This document shows positions 23,336-34,815 of a stretch of 64,000 nucleotides of DNA, piece after piece (within the stretch, counting starts at the first letter, position 1; every line of letters begins with the position of its first letter). A program made the translations under genes and the position numbers. The notes beneath the pieces are model-generated. The model was given only the letters and a program-made list of their open reading frames with translations, had not been told where the DNA came from and did no database searches. The DNA lies in the NCBI RefSeq assembly GCF_001704415.2, contig NC_030816.1, forward strand, positions 77,455,713 through 77,519,712, in the 5' to 3' direction. This DNA is from Capra hircus (Eukaryota > Chordata > Mammalia > Artiodactyla > Bovidae).

Positions 23336-24701
23336 TAAAAATTTGGGAAGCAGATGTATTAGCAGTAACAGGCTTCACAGAACTGAGAAGGCTGGAATCC
23401 ACGGCCAGAAAAAGGCAATATAATTTAGCAGCAAGATAATTTACAGAGAAGAGCTCTTAAGGGCTAAGGAATTAGAAACTCCATAAACCTCAGGATTGGT
23501 AAAGGATGGGGCAAAAACTAGGATGCTTGTTACACATTTCCTTAAGAAATGCATAGATTTCTTAGATGAAGTTTTTTTCTTTTTTCACCTGTTTTAAGAC
23601 AACTATCATGTCTCTCATAAAGGTGGGAAGTTTCTTCTCTGCATAAATAGAACTAGAGAGAAAAAGGACACAATAAAGGATAGGGACTAACCTTTCTTAT
23701 TAAAAACAGAAATTACATTGAAGTGTATATACTTTCGATCTCTTTTACTATTTCTTTTCCTAAGGACCCTGAAATATATTTTCCTTTGGAAAAATCAAAT
23801 GCCTAAAGAAAATATCTATATGGATTAATTTTTTGACAGAAATCCAGCAAAACATTTGGGTCCTTACTCAGTTTCCTTCGGTTAAGTCCATCAATTGACA
23901 AGCTCTTTCTCCAGAACACAGAGATGATAATTTGTATCTTAGTACCTAAAGAAAAAAGAGAAAGATTTGAAAAAGAGAGAGAGCTAATTTGTGGAAAAGA
24001 AAGCATGGAAGAAATGATAATATTCTCTGGGAGAAAAAAGAAAATCTTGCACTGATAATACAACCACTAGATGCTCTTTCTTTTTAAGAGAAAAAGTTAT
24101 TAAATATCACTCCTGTTATTCATACAAATGTAAAAAAATATATAAACATGAGGAAATCTTTCAGAAAGAACAGGTAGAACTGGCCAGAAAAGAAAATGTA
24201 GAAAAAAAGGCAAGAAAATTAGGAGATCATTCCAGGAGGACCCAACATCCAAATAATAAGAATTCCAGAAGGAAAACAAAGAGGATTTTTCTGAGGAGGA
24301 CCTCGTCTAGGACCACTATACCCATCTTCACATTTGAGCAGACCCTGCCATGCAGAGAGTGACACGTGGCTTCCTGAAACACTTCAATTCCATTATCAGA
24401 CCACAAGACAGCACTGGTGTTTCACTTTAATCTTCTAACAGGTGTCAAGAACAAACCCCAGTATAAGGGAGCTGACTTCTAATCCCATCAGCATGGATCA
24501 ATGGGGTTTCATAGAGTGGGACCAGACCCATCTTCTATAGATCTCATTGCCTCTATCAATGAGTTAACAAGAACCCCAGAACTTAACTCTTCCCTTTGCT
24601 CCCAAATCCAGGGTCTCCTGCTATTATATGCCTTGAAGTCATAACGATTTATAAATATATTTATATTCTATTCCATAGTCCATACTATTGACTATACTAT
24701 A
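23336..24701. other. No recognised feature
   Basis: A-rich, unique-looking; no gene or repeat recognised. The 86-codon minus frame at 23803-24063 has no recognisable domain. Confidence 0.5.
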
Positions 24702-24842
24702 GAAAGTGAAAATCACTCAGTCGTGTCTGACTCTTTTTGATCCCTTGGACTGTAGCTCACCAGGTTCCTCTGTCCATGGGCTTCTCCAGGCAAGAACACT
24801 GGAATGGGTTGTCATTCTGACCCAAGCATACAACCTGTGTCC
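24702..24842 (-). mobile_element. Bov-tA/BovA SINE fragment
   Basis: BovA portion (AATCACTCAGTCGTGTCTGA to GGAATGGGTTGTCATTC) with only a remnant of the tRNA-like head. Confidence 0.85.
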
Positions 24843-25241
24843 AGTGGATGGGATTTGATACTCTTTCTGTCAGAGAACACATAATTCCATTACCCCCTGC
24901 TATTTAGTCACGTTTTAGAATTAGCAAAAGCCCTTTTCAGCTTTTTTCCATCTGACTGCAGGGAGAAGAATTAAATAGAGTGTAATTATTCAAATCAGAA
25001 AGTATCAAGTTCATCTTGTAATCATAAAGAAACAAAGTATGACCGTGTTGATTACTGCCCTTGATTAAGATTGCTGACAGAGAGGTGTCCCTCCTGAGGG
25101 CTGGTTGAGCTCATGATAATGGCATAGTGCCACCTGTTGGATGCCAGTTCCGGCTGAAGATGTCATCTATTCAGAAGCTCCAACAAGTTGCCGAACTGTA
25201 TTGAAAATTTGCCTCCTTGAATCATTCGTGTTTTCAAAACT
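24843..25241. other. No recognised feature
   Basis: No gene or repeat recognised. Confidence 0.5.
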
Positions 25242-25253
25242 ACTCAAAGGTTT

Positions 25254-25574
25254 GCTGTGCTGTGCTTAGTCACTCAGTCTTGTTTGATCCTTTTGTAGCC
25301 TGCCAGGCTCCTCTGTCCATGGGGATTCTCCAGGCAAAAATACTGGAGTGAGTGGCCATGCCCTCCTTCAGGGGATCTTCCTAACCCAGGGATCAAACCC
25401 AGGTCTCACACATTGCAGGTGGATCCTTTACCATCTGACCCACCAGGGAAGCCCAAGAATGCTGGAGTTGGTAGCCTATCCCATCTCCAGGGGATCTTCC
25501 CAACCCAGGAATCAAACCGAGGCCTCCTGCTTTGCAGGTAGATTCTTTACCAGCTGAGTTACTAGGGAAGCCTC
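25254..25574 (-). mobile_element. Bov-tA SINE with duplicated head
   Basis: A normal antisense Bov-tA (to about 25453) is followed by a second, about 120-bp block that again runs from AAGAATGCTGGAGTTGG to TTACTAGGGAAGCC, so the BovA-tRNA half is present twice. Flanked by ACTCAAAGG(T/C)TT (25242-25253 and 25575-25586). Confidence 0.9.
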
Positions 25575-25586
25575 ACTCAAAGGCTT

Positions 25587-25872
25587 GCTGCTGCTGCTGC
25601 TGCTGCTGCTAAGTTGCTTCAGTCGTGTCCGACTCTGTGCGACCCCACAGATGGCAGCCCACCAGGTTCCCCCATTCCTGGGATTCTCCAGGCATGAACA
25701 CTGGAGTGGGTTGCCATTTCCTTCTCCACTGCATGAAAGTAGAAAGTGAAAGTGAAATCGCTCAGTCGTGTCCAACTCCTAGAAACTCCATAGACTGCAG
25801 CCCACCAGGATTCTCCGTCCATGGGATTCTCCAGGCAAGAGTACTGGAGTGGGTTGCCATTGCCTTCTCCAC
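25587..25872 (-). mobile_element. BOV-A2 SINE with (GCT)8 tract
   Basis: Eight GCT units precede two BovA monomers. It inserted into the right-hand duplication of the preceding SINE: the flanking 12-mer ACTCAAAGGCTT is at 25575-25586 and 25873-25884. Confidence 0.94.
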
Positions 25873-26337
25873 ACTCAAAGGCTTAACTTTGTCCAAATTA
25901 ACAAGGAGATTCAATCTGAGACAAGAAATTCAGTATATCAGAATGATTTATATGAATGTGGTTTTGAAAGCTAGAAGGAACTTTGGAGATGATCTGAATG
26001 AAACTACTCAGCCACCTTGCAGATGACAAAACTGAAGTTCAGATACCTATGACTTTCAAAGGTATTATTATTATCATTATGGACACGGGATAATAATAAT
26101 GTTATCATTATGGATGACTTGAATCAGTTCAATTCAGTTCAGTTGCTCAGTAGTGTCTGACTCTTTGCAACCCTATGAACTACAGCATGACAAGCCTCCC
26201 TGTGCATCACCAACTACCAGAGTTTACCCAAACTCATGTCCACTGAGTCAGTGATGCCACCCTACCTTCTCATCCTCTGATGTCCCCTGCTCCTCCTGCC
26301 CTCAGTCTTTCCCAGCATCAGGGTTTTTTCAAATGAG

Positions 26338-27339
26338 TCAGCTCTTCATATCAGGTGACCCAAGTATTGGAGTTTCAGCTTCAACATCAGCCCTTCCAAT
26401 GAACACAGCAGGACTGATCTCCTTTAGGATGGACTGGTTGGATCTCCTTGCAGTCCAAGGGACTGTCAAGAGTCTTCTCCAACACCACAGTTTAAAAGCA
26501 TCAATTCTTCTGCACTCAGCTTTCTTATAGTCCAACTCACATCCATACATGACTGCTGGAAAAACCACAGCCTTGACTAGATGGACCTTTGTTAACAAAA
26601 TAATATCTCTGCTTTTTAATATGTTGTCTAGGTTGGTCATAACTTTCTTTCCAAGAAGTAAGTGTCTTTTAATTTCATGGCTGCAATCACCATCTGCAGT
26701 GATTTTGGAGCCCAGAAAAAAAAAAGTCAGCCACTGTTTCACTGTTTCCCCATCTATTTGCCATGAAGTGATGGGACTGGATACTATGATCTTCATTTTC
26801 TGAATGTTGAGTTTTAAGCCAACTTTTTCACTCTCCTCTTTCACTTTCATCAAGAGGCTCTTCAATTCCTCTTCACTTTCTGCCATAAGGGTGGTGTCAG
26901 CTGCATATCTGAGGTTATTGAGATTTCTCCCGGCCATCTTGATTCCAGCCTGTGGTTCATCCAGCCCAGCGTTTCTCATGATGTACTCCACAGAGAAGTT
27001 AAATAAGCAGGGTGACAATATACAGCCTTGATGTACTCCTTTCCCTATTTGGAACCAGTCTGTTGTTCCATGTCGAGTTCTAATTGTTGCTTCCTGACCT
27101 GCATACAGATTTCTCAAGAGGCAGGTCAGGTGGTCTGGTATGCCCATCTCTTTCAGAATTTTCCACAGTTTATTGTGATTCACACAGTCAAAGGCTTTGG
27201 CATAGTCAATAAAGCAGAAATAAATATTTTTCTGGAACTCTCTTGCTTTTTCGATGATCCAGCAAATGTTGACAATTTGATCTCTGGTTCCTCTGCCTTT
27301 TCTAAAACCAGCTTGAACATCTGGAGGTTCATGGTTCAT
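26338..27339 (-). pseudogene. BovB reverse transcriptase, 333-codon open frame
   Basis: RTE-type reverse transcriptase that would copy BovB RNA at a nicked target. Motifs seen: QAGFRKGRGTRDQI, FIDYAKAFDCVNHNKLW (motif A), GVHQGCILSPCLF (motif B) and the catalytic box as YAAD in place of YADD (near 26905). The loss of one catalytic Asp predicts inactivity although the frame is open. The C-terminal portion ends in GSPDMKS; the frame is only the middle and C-terminal part of the BovB protein, and the endonuclease lies upstream in full elements. Confidence 0.9.
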
Positions 27340-27569
27340 CTATTGCTGAAGCCTGCTTGAAGAATTTTGAGCATTACTTTGCTAACATGTGAGTTGAGTA
27401 CAATTGTGCGGTAGGTTGATCATTCTTTGGCATTGCCTTTCTTTGGTATAGGAATGAAAACTGACCTTTTCCAGTCCTGTGGCCACTGCTGAGTTTCCAA
27501 ATTTGCTGACATATTGAGTGCAGCACTTTCACAGTATCATCGTTTAGGATTTGAAGTAGCTCAGCTAGA

Positions 27570-28343
27570 TATGCAGATGACACCAACCTTATGGCAGAAA
27601 GTGAGAGGCTAAAAAGCCTCTTGATGAAAGTGAAAGAGGAGAGTGAAAAAGTTGGCTTAAAGCTCAACATTCAGAGAACTAAGATCATGACATCTGATCC
27701 CATCACTTCATGGGAAATAGACAGAGAAACAGTGGAAACAGTGTTAGACTTTATTCTTTTGGGCTCCAAAATCACTGCAGATGGTGACTGCAGCCATGAA
27801 ATTAAAAGATGCTTACTCCTCGGAAGGAAAGTTATGACCAACCTAGACAGCATATTCAAAAGCAGAGATATTACTTTGTCAACAAAGGTTTGTCTAGTCA
27901 AGGTTATGTTTTCTTCCAGTGGTCATGTATGGATGTGAGAGTTGGATTGTGAAGAAAGCTGAGCACCGAAGAACTGATGCTTCTGAACTGTGGTGTTGGA
28001 GAAGACTCTTGAGAGTCCCTTGGACTACAAGGAGATCCACCCAGTCCATCCTAAAGGAGATCAGTCCTGGGTGTTTATTGGAAGGACTGACGTTGAAGCT
28101 GAAACTCCAATATTTTGGACACCTCATGCAAAGAGTTGACTCATTGGAAAAGACCCTGAAGCTGGGAGGGATTGGGGGTAGGATAAGGAGGGGACAACAG
28201 AGGATGAGATGGCTGGATGGCATCACCGACTCGATGGACATGAGTTTGAGTGAACTCCGGGAGTTGGTGATGGACAGGGAGGCCTGGCGTGCTGTGATTC
28301 ATGGGGTTGCAAAGAGTTGGACATGTCTGAGTGACTGAACTAA
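27570..28343 (+). mobile_element. BovB nested inside BovB
   Basis: Forward BovB from TATGCAGATGACACCAACC (the YADD region) to the CTGAACTAA end. Flanked by the exact 5-bp duplication CTAGA (27565-27569 and 28344-28348); outside it, the minus-strand BovB resumes without loss (GAATTCCATCACCTCC). Confidence 0.92.
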
Positions 28344-28545
28344 CTAGAATTCCATCACCTCCACTACCTTTGTTCATAGTGATGCTTCCAAAGTCCCACT
28401 TGACTTCACATTCCAGAATGTCCGGCTCTAGTTGAGTGATCACACCACTGTGATTATCAGGGTTATGAAGATCTTTTTTGTACAGTTCTGTGTATTCTCT
28501 CCACCTCTTCTTAATATCTTCTGCTTCTGTTAGGTCCATACCATT

Positions 28546-29622
28546 TCTGCTTTATGACTACACCAAAGACTTTGGCAGTGTGGATCATAACAAACTGTGG
28601 AAAATTCTTCAAGACATGGCAATACCAGACCACCTGACCTCCCTTTGAGAAATCTGTATGTAGGTCAGGAAGCAACAATTGTAACTGGACTGGAACAATG
28701 GACTGGTTCCAAACTGGGAAAGGAGTACGTCAAGGCTGTATATTGTCACCCTGCTTATTTAACTTATATACAGAGTACATCATGAGAAACACTGGGCTGG
28801 ATGAAGCACAAGCTGGAATCAAGATTGCTGGGAGAAATATCAGTAACAGATATGCAGATGACACCACCCTTCTGGCAGAAAGCAATCTTTGAGACTAAAG
28901 AGCCTCTTGAAAGTGAAAGAGGGGAGTGAAAAAGTTGGCTTAAATCTCAACATTCAAAAAACGAAGTTCATGGCATCTGGTCCTATCACTTCAAGGCAAA
29001 TAGATGGGGAAACAATGGAAACAGTGAGAGACTTTATTTTCTTGAGCTCAAAAATCACTGCAGATGATGACTGCAGCCATGAAATTAAAAGATGCTTGCT
29101 CTTTGGAAGAAAAGCCATGACAAACTTAACATATTAAAAGGCAGAGACATTACTTTGCCATCAAAGGTCCATACAGTCAAAGTTGTGGTTTTTCCAGTAG
29201 TCATGTATAGATGTGAGAGTTGGACTATAAAGAAAGCTAAGCGCCACATAATTGATGCCTTTGTACCATTGTGTTGGGGAAAACTCTTGAGAGTCCTTGG
29301 ACTGCAAGGAGATGAAGCCAATCAAAACTAAAGAAATCAGTCCTTAATTTTCATTGGAAGGACTGATGCTGGAGCTGAAGCTCCAATACTTTGGCCATCC
29401 AATATGAAGAACTGACTCATTGGAAAAGACTGTGATGCTGGGAAATGTTGAAGGGAGGATGAAAAGGGGATGGCAGAGGATGAGATGGCTGGATGGCATC
29501 ACCAACTGAATGGACATGAGTTTGAGCAAGCTCTGGAAGTTGGTGATGGATAGGGAAGCCTGGCGTGCTGCAGTCCATGGGATTGCAAAGAGTCAGACAT
29601 GACTGAGTGACTGAACTGAGTT
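28546..29622 (+). mobile_element. BovB LINE, 5'-truncated
   Basis: Forward copy from TTTCTGCTTTATGACTACAC (reverse transcriptase motif A region) to the CTGAACTGAG end. Head to head with the minus BovB. The boxes QGCILSPCLFNLYTEYIMRN and RYADDTTLLAES are in different frames because of indels. Confidence 0.92.
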
Positions 29623-30130
29623 ATACAAATCTGTGTATTCCACAATTGATTTTTTAATTCCTGCCACATGTTAGGCACCTGCCAATGATGTTAGAAGCTA
29701 CCAATATATAAATAAAATGCCCAAGAAACTACATAGGGAAAGGTCAATACAGTAAGCTGACCACAGGAAATCTTTTGACATTTTGAGATTATGGAAAAAT
29801 CACTCCCAATCCTGAGTAAGAATTTTCTCCTGGTTTTTGTTTTTTGTGTATCTGGGTTGTGTATCTGTATTATGTATATGTATTGAATGGCCAAGTCTAG
29901 ACCTCCAGGCCATATTTGAGATACAAAAACTTTTAAGGAAATGTTTCATTTCTCATTTATTTTGCTTCACATTTGCTTAACTCTAGTTATTGTTTATTCT
30001 ACTATATCAGTAATTTATAAAGGCTGCTTCCTCTTGGTAAATCTGGATATAGGTAATCATACTAATATGTATGAATACACTTTCTTCTTTGTAATGGTCT
30101 TTCAAGAGTCAGTGTGGTGCAGTAAGTTAT
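29623..30130. other. No recognised feature
   Basis: No supported gene or repeat. Confidence 0.5.
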
Positions 30131-30352
30131 GGTACTCATTTTTTAAATTGGAATATAATTGCTTTACAATGTTGTGTTAGTTTCCACTGTACAATAAAAT
30201 GAATAGGCTAGATTCATACATATACCCCTCCTTCTTGAGCTCCCTAACACCTCCCTATCTCACTCATCACAGAGGACAAAGCGGAGCTCCCTGTGCTGGG
30301 CAGCAGGTTCCCACTAGCTATTTCACATGTGGTAGTGTATATATGTGAAATT
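30131..30352 (-). mobile_element. Old artiodactyl L1 3' end
   Basis: Antisense copy: GGAATATAATTGCTTTACAA, GTTGTGTTAGTTTCCACTG, GGAGCTCCCTGTGCTGGGCA, CAGCAGGTTCCCACTAGCTA, GGTAGTGTATATATGTG. Confidence 0.78.
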
Positions 30353-30924
30353 CACCAACTAGAGGCTTCACAAATACTTTGTAGTGTCAATTCTGAATAT
30401 TTGTCCAACACTAGATGTGGTCTTAATCAATCTTTTGGTTGAAGTCTCTTATTAAAATAAAATAATTTTTAGAAATTAGAATTATAATGTCACCTAATTT
30501 GTCAACCACTTCACTACATACATTGTAGGCAGAAAGGAGAACTTGTTTAAAAAGATGGAATCAAAATCAAGGACTAAGGTAAATAATCATACCTAAATAC
30601 AAACAAGACCAGTTTTGAAACACCATGAAATACTGAAATATTAATTTTCTAGGTAGACTTTTTTTTGTTTTTATTGCAAAGTCAATTTAAGATTCTAACA
30701 GACTGCCTCTTGACAGGTAGTGGAAATTAGTATTTGAACATAATACTTAAATCTCAAGTGACAAGCGTCAGTGAAAAGGACAATCATAAGTTTTGTGGGA
30801 TTTTTATTTTTATGAAGCAGACTGTTTAAAATGTCCTCTATAGTGTTGATAATATTGAAGCGGTCCTCTGAGGGGGGAAAAATTTGTTTAAATTAAATAA
30901 AAAGGATTCTTCAACATAAGAGGC
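30353..30924. other. No recognised feature
   Basis: AT-rich; no gene or repeat recognised. Confidence 0.5.
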
Positions 30925-31135
30925 ACTGGAGAATAGTAGTTAAAAGAACAAATTTTAAAAGAAACTTCCTAGATTTGAGACTGAGCTCTTATAACTTCTA
31001 ACTATCCAAAAGCATACCTCAGTTTCTCAATCAGTAAAAATCTTAATAGTAATTGCATTCACGATGTTCTTGTGAAGATTGAATAATGAGTTAACATATG
31101 GAAATCACTTATACCAATGGGTAACATATAGCAAT
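30925..31135 (+). mobile_element. MIR SINE
   Basis: GAATAGTAGTTAAAAGAAC, CATACCTCAGTTTCTCAATC, GTGAAGATTGAATAATGAGT, TTAACATATGGAAATCACTT: the usual MIR order, diverged. Confidence 0.78.
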
Positions 31136-31352
31136 CACCACTGAACAACAAACTATTAATAGAATGAATAAAAATACCCAACAGAATAATTTAATTCTAC
31201 TCATCCTCAAAATTTTGCAGCTATATGAACTTAAGTAACAGGAAATGTTTCTATAATAAATATTATTTAAAGAAAACAGTCAAGAGAGTAAGCCAAAACA
31301 ATAATGCATTCCAAAGGATATCAGATATTAGTATGACACTCAAGACTTAAAG

Positions 31353-31556
31353 GGGGCTTCCCAGGTGGCTCACTGGTAAAGAATCTGCTGCCAATGCGGG
31401 AGATGCAGGAGACACAGGTCTGATCCCTGGGTCAGGAAGGTCCCCTGGAGGAGGAAATGGCTACCTACTCCAGTATTCTGGAGAAGCCTGGCAGGCTACA
31501 GTCTACGGGGTCACAAAGAGTAGGACATGACTGAGAGACTGAGCAGGCATGCATGT
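31353..31556 (+). mobile_element. Bov-tA SINE
   Basis: Head GGCTTCCCAGGTGGCTCACT, B-box-like GGTCTGATCCC, BovA tail to GACTGAGCAGGCATGC. Flanked by the exact 11-bp duplication AAGACTTAAAG (31342-31352, 31557-31567). Confidence 0.95.
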
Positions 31557-31567
31557 AAGACTTAAAG

Positions 31568-32355
31568 AAGGAAGAGGTAGTGGTGCATCTCTCACCATTA
31601 TTTAATTAAGGAGGGACCTTATACAAACTGTATGGATCATAGTGTTTGGAAGCAGACACTGAAAACTTAACTGACTCCCCAGTTGTGGTGTCTTGACTAG
31701 AACAGATAAACCAGATCCTGACAGTCAGCTATTGATCTAGGAACTCAGTCAAGGGAAAAGGGATGACAATCCTATTGATAAGGAGGATCAGAAGCAGTCC
31801 ATTCATGTGATATAAACAATGGTACATATTTATGGCTTTTCCCAGGTTTTCTGTCCTCTATCATAATATAATATCAATGGATCTGAATCATAAGAGCTCA
31901 TAGACTTGTCATAATAGATGAGAAAGAAGAGACAGATAAGTTGGTAAAACATGGGTGACCTATGATATATTCAGGAGTTTACCATATCAGTAAGTTCAAA
32001 GTTCAAAATTTATTGACTGTTATTCCTCCCACCATTAAGAGATATGGCACAAGGAGGGCTTCTTCAGGAGCTGGAGGCAGCATATTCCACATCTCCAAAT
32101 ACTGCTCCAATCCATTTGCCAAAAAAATCAGGTGACTCTAAGCTCAGATTGTCTCTGAGTAGGTCCAGGCTACTGTGCAAGATGTCCTTCTGAATGGTCA
32201 ATGAAGTAAGCCTTATGGTATTAGGTGTAACTAGTGTAATGAGGAAAATGCCACTTGGAATTTATGGCAAGTTCCAATAGGATCATCACTGTGTAGCAAC
32301 GTAGATTCCTTAGTTCTCAAGGAAGAGAGGTTGCAAGGCATAGAGCTTCTGTATT
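31568..32355. other. No recognised feature
   Basis: No gene or repeat recognised. Confidence 0.5.
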
Positions 32356-32563
32356 AGTCATCAGTCATGTCTGACTCTTTGCGACCCTTTAGACTGTAGC
32401 CCACTAGGCTCCTCTGTCCATGGGTTTTCCAGGCAAGGATACTGGAGTGGGTTCCCGTTTCCTTCTCCAGGGAATATTCCCAAGCCAGGAATCGAACCCA
32501 TGTCCCTTGTGTCTCCTGCACTGCAGATGGATTCTTTACCTGCTGAGCTATCAGGGAAGCCCA
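32356..32563 (-). mobile_element. Bov-tA SINE
   Basis: Antisense: GTCATGTCTGACTCTTTGCG at left, GGAATCGAACCCATGTCCC and CTGAGCTATCAGGGAAGCCC at right. Confidence 0.92.
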
Positions 32564-32923
32564 CAAGGTATTATTAAAAAATAAGCTCTCATGTGATACT
32601 GGGCTCTGGTAGAGTTTGAACTCTACCATAGAATGGAAAATCACTGTGAGTTCAGAGGTGTTCATGTCCAATCCTTTAATCATAAGGTATGGGACGTCCA
32701 GCAGCAGTTTGTTTCAGGATAGACATGGTATGTCTGAGATTGGACACAAGCACTGGATTAAATTATACAAACAGGTGGCTCAGATCCCCCTGTCATTTAA
32801 TAGCCTCTCCCTCAATTCACCGAGAAGGCAGCAAAGACCTTTGAGAGGTGGAAAAAGGATGGCTGGATCATCTCAGTTGCTTCTACCAAGATAATCTGTA
32901 AATGTCCTACTAATGGTTTTTTT
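32564..32923. other. No recognised feature
   Basis: No supported gene; the 92-codon frame at 32616-32894 has no recognisable domain. Confidence 0.5.
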
Positions 32924-33250
32924 TTCTTCCAGTTTTATTGAGATATAACTGATAGCACTGTGTAAGTTCAAGGTACACAGCATAATGATTTGACTTCACA
33001 ATAATTCATCATCTCCTCTAGATACAAAATAAAAGAAAAAAAATATTTTTTCCTTGTGATAAGAACTCTTAGGATTTGTTCTCTTAACACATTTCATGTA
33101 TCGCATAGAGCACTGTTAATTTATTGCACAACATATCCCCAGAACTTCTTTATCATATAACTAAAAATTTGTACTTTTAAACCAATTGCATCCAATTCCC
33201 TCTACCCCACCTCTAGTAACATAAATCTGATCTCTTTTTCTTTGAGTTTG
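32924..33250 (-). mobile_element. Old mammalian L1 3' end
   Basis: TCCAGTTTTATTGAGATATA, GTGTAAGTTCAAGGTACACA, then ATCCCCAGAACTTCTTTATC and AAATTTGTACTTTTAAACC: antisense of an L1M-type 3' region. Confidence 0.75.
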
Positions 33251-33261
33251 CTTATTTATTT

Positions 33262-33842
33262 ATTTGTTTTTAAAGTATAATTGACCTGCAACACTATGTT
33301 AGTTCCTGATATACAACGTAATGATCTTATATTTCTATAGATTTTAAAATATTCACCATGATAGCTCTAGTTATCATCTGTCACCAAACAAAAATATTGC
33401 ATTATTATTGAATATTTTCCCAACACTGTACATTTCATTCCTGTGACTCATTTATTTTGTAACTGGAAATTTGTACCTCTTAATCTTTCTCCTCGGAGAA
33501 GGCAATGGCACCCCACTCCAGTACTTTTGCCTGGAAAATCCCATAGATGGAGGAGCCTGGTAGGCTGCAGTCCATGGGGTCGCTAAGAATTGGACACGAC
33601 TGAGCGACTTCCCTTTCACTTTTCACTTTCATGCATTGGAGAAGGAAATGGCAACGCACTCCAGTGTTCTTGCCTGGAGAATCCCGGGGGCAGGGGAGCC
33701 TGATGGGCTTCCGTCTATGGGGTCGCACAGAGTCGGACACGACTGAAGCGACAGCAACAGCAGCAGCAGCAGCAATCTTTCTCCTAATTTTCCCATTCCC
33801 CCACCATTCCCCTCCTCTCTGGCAACCACTTGCTTGGTCTCT
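33262..33842 (-). mobile_element. Second old L1 3' end, split by BOV-A2
   Basis: The same type of sequence repeats in the same orientation (AAAGTATAATTGACCTGCAA, ACTGTACATTTCATTCCTG, AACTGGAAATTTGTACCTCT). It resumes after the SINE (CCTAATTTTCCCATTCCCCC, GGCAACCACTTG). Confidence 0.75.
33494..33773 (+). mobile_element. BOV-A2 SINE with CAG tract
   Basis: Two forward BovA monomers ending in an interrupted (CAG)n tract. Flanked by the exact 12-bp duplication AATCTTTCTCCT (33482-33493, 33774-33785). Confidence 0.95.
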
Positions 33843-34597
33843 GTGTCTATGAGGAGCCCCGTTCATCTTTAAGCTATGACTATTGCCTAGTAACTTCAAC
33901 TTAAAGATCATCACACAGGGAAAAGAGTCACTATACTCAAGAAATAATTCACACTTACTGTCAGAAGAGGGTAGGACATTTATTTCACAAAGAAGCAGTC
34001 AAGAATACGACTAATGCCCAGATGATGCATCGTGCTATCTTTTTGTTCTCTTATACTCCATTTTAATAGAAAATAGACAAGTACAGCTTCCTGAGACAAG
34101 AACAGTGAATAGACTCAGATGTCATGAAACAACAGAGATGCCAGCAAAGAGTAAGGGAAGTGTAAAATGGGTGGTGAAAGAAGACGGTAATTATCACTGT
34201 GACTTTAAGATTAAATGCAATCTCAGGGCTACACTTGTCCCACTAAGACATGCCTTTTAAATTCTGCAGAATACAGCTCATCAGCACCCTAAAGAATCTA
34301 TTCTCCAGTGCAATTACTTACTAAGAAAAGCAAATATAGTTGAGAGACGCAACTTTATCCTCTCCCTTGGCCTCAGTTTGGGACAACTCTTAGCTCTATA
34401 ATTCCCTATAGACTCAGCCATGGTTCCATTTGTCACTGCAGTGTGAATCAGCTTCTGTCTCTACTCATTTTGGCCACACTTCCTTCCTTCCAGCTGTCTC
34501 CCAAGATCATTCCCCATTAAGTCATCTGCAAGTGATTTTTCCTTTAAAGTTAAGCTGCCCTTTCCCACATGCATAGAGTTAACCATCAGACTTCCAG
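33843..34597. other. No recognised feature
   Basis: No gene or repeat recognised. Confidence 0.5.
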
Positions 34598-34815
34598 TTC
34601 AGGAAGACTAGGCAGTGATGGTAATAAAGAACCTGCCTGCCAATGCAAGAGACGTAAGAGATGTGGGTTCGATCCCTGGATCGGAAAGATATCCTGGAGG
34701 AGGGCATGGCAACCCAGGAGTATTCTTGCCTGGAGAATCCCATGGACAGAGGAGCCTGGCAGGGTATAGTCCATAGGGTTGCACAGAGTCGAATGCGACT
34801 GAAGCAACTTAGCAT
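34598..34815 (+). mobile_element. Bov-tA SINE
   Basis: tRNA-like head with GGGTTCGATCCCTGG, BovA tail from GGAGGAGGGCATGGCAACCC to GCGACTGAAGCAACTTAGCA. Confidence 0.92.

Larger units (their letters stand above)
26128..28544 (-). mobile_element. BovB LINE, split by another BovB
   Basis: Antisense BovB: 3' end at 26128, reverse transcriptase on the minus strand between 26800 and 27550, then further 5' sequence after the nested copy (28349-28544, MDLTEAEDIKKRWREY region). The nested plus-strand BovB occupies 27570-28343, flanked by CTAGA. The 5' end abuts another BovB at about 28545. Confidence 0.93.

Noticed and set aside
26056..26115. ATT-repeat with inverted TATTATTATTATC / GATAATAATAA as a regulatory hairpin
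   Set aside because: Short simple-sequence repeat with no supporting context.
26338..27339. 333-codon frame as a host gene
   Set aside because: It is the BovB reverse transcriptase, with a YAAD catalytic box and BovB sequence on both sides.
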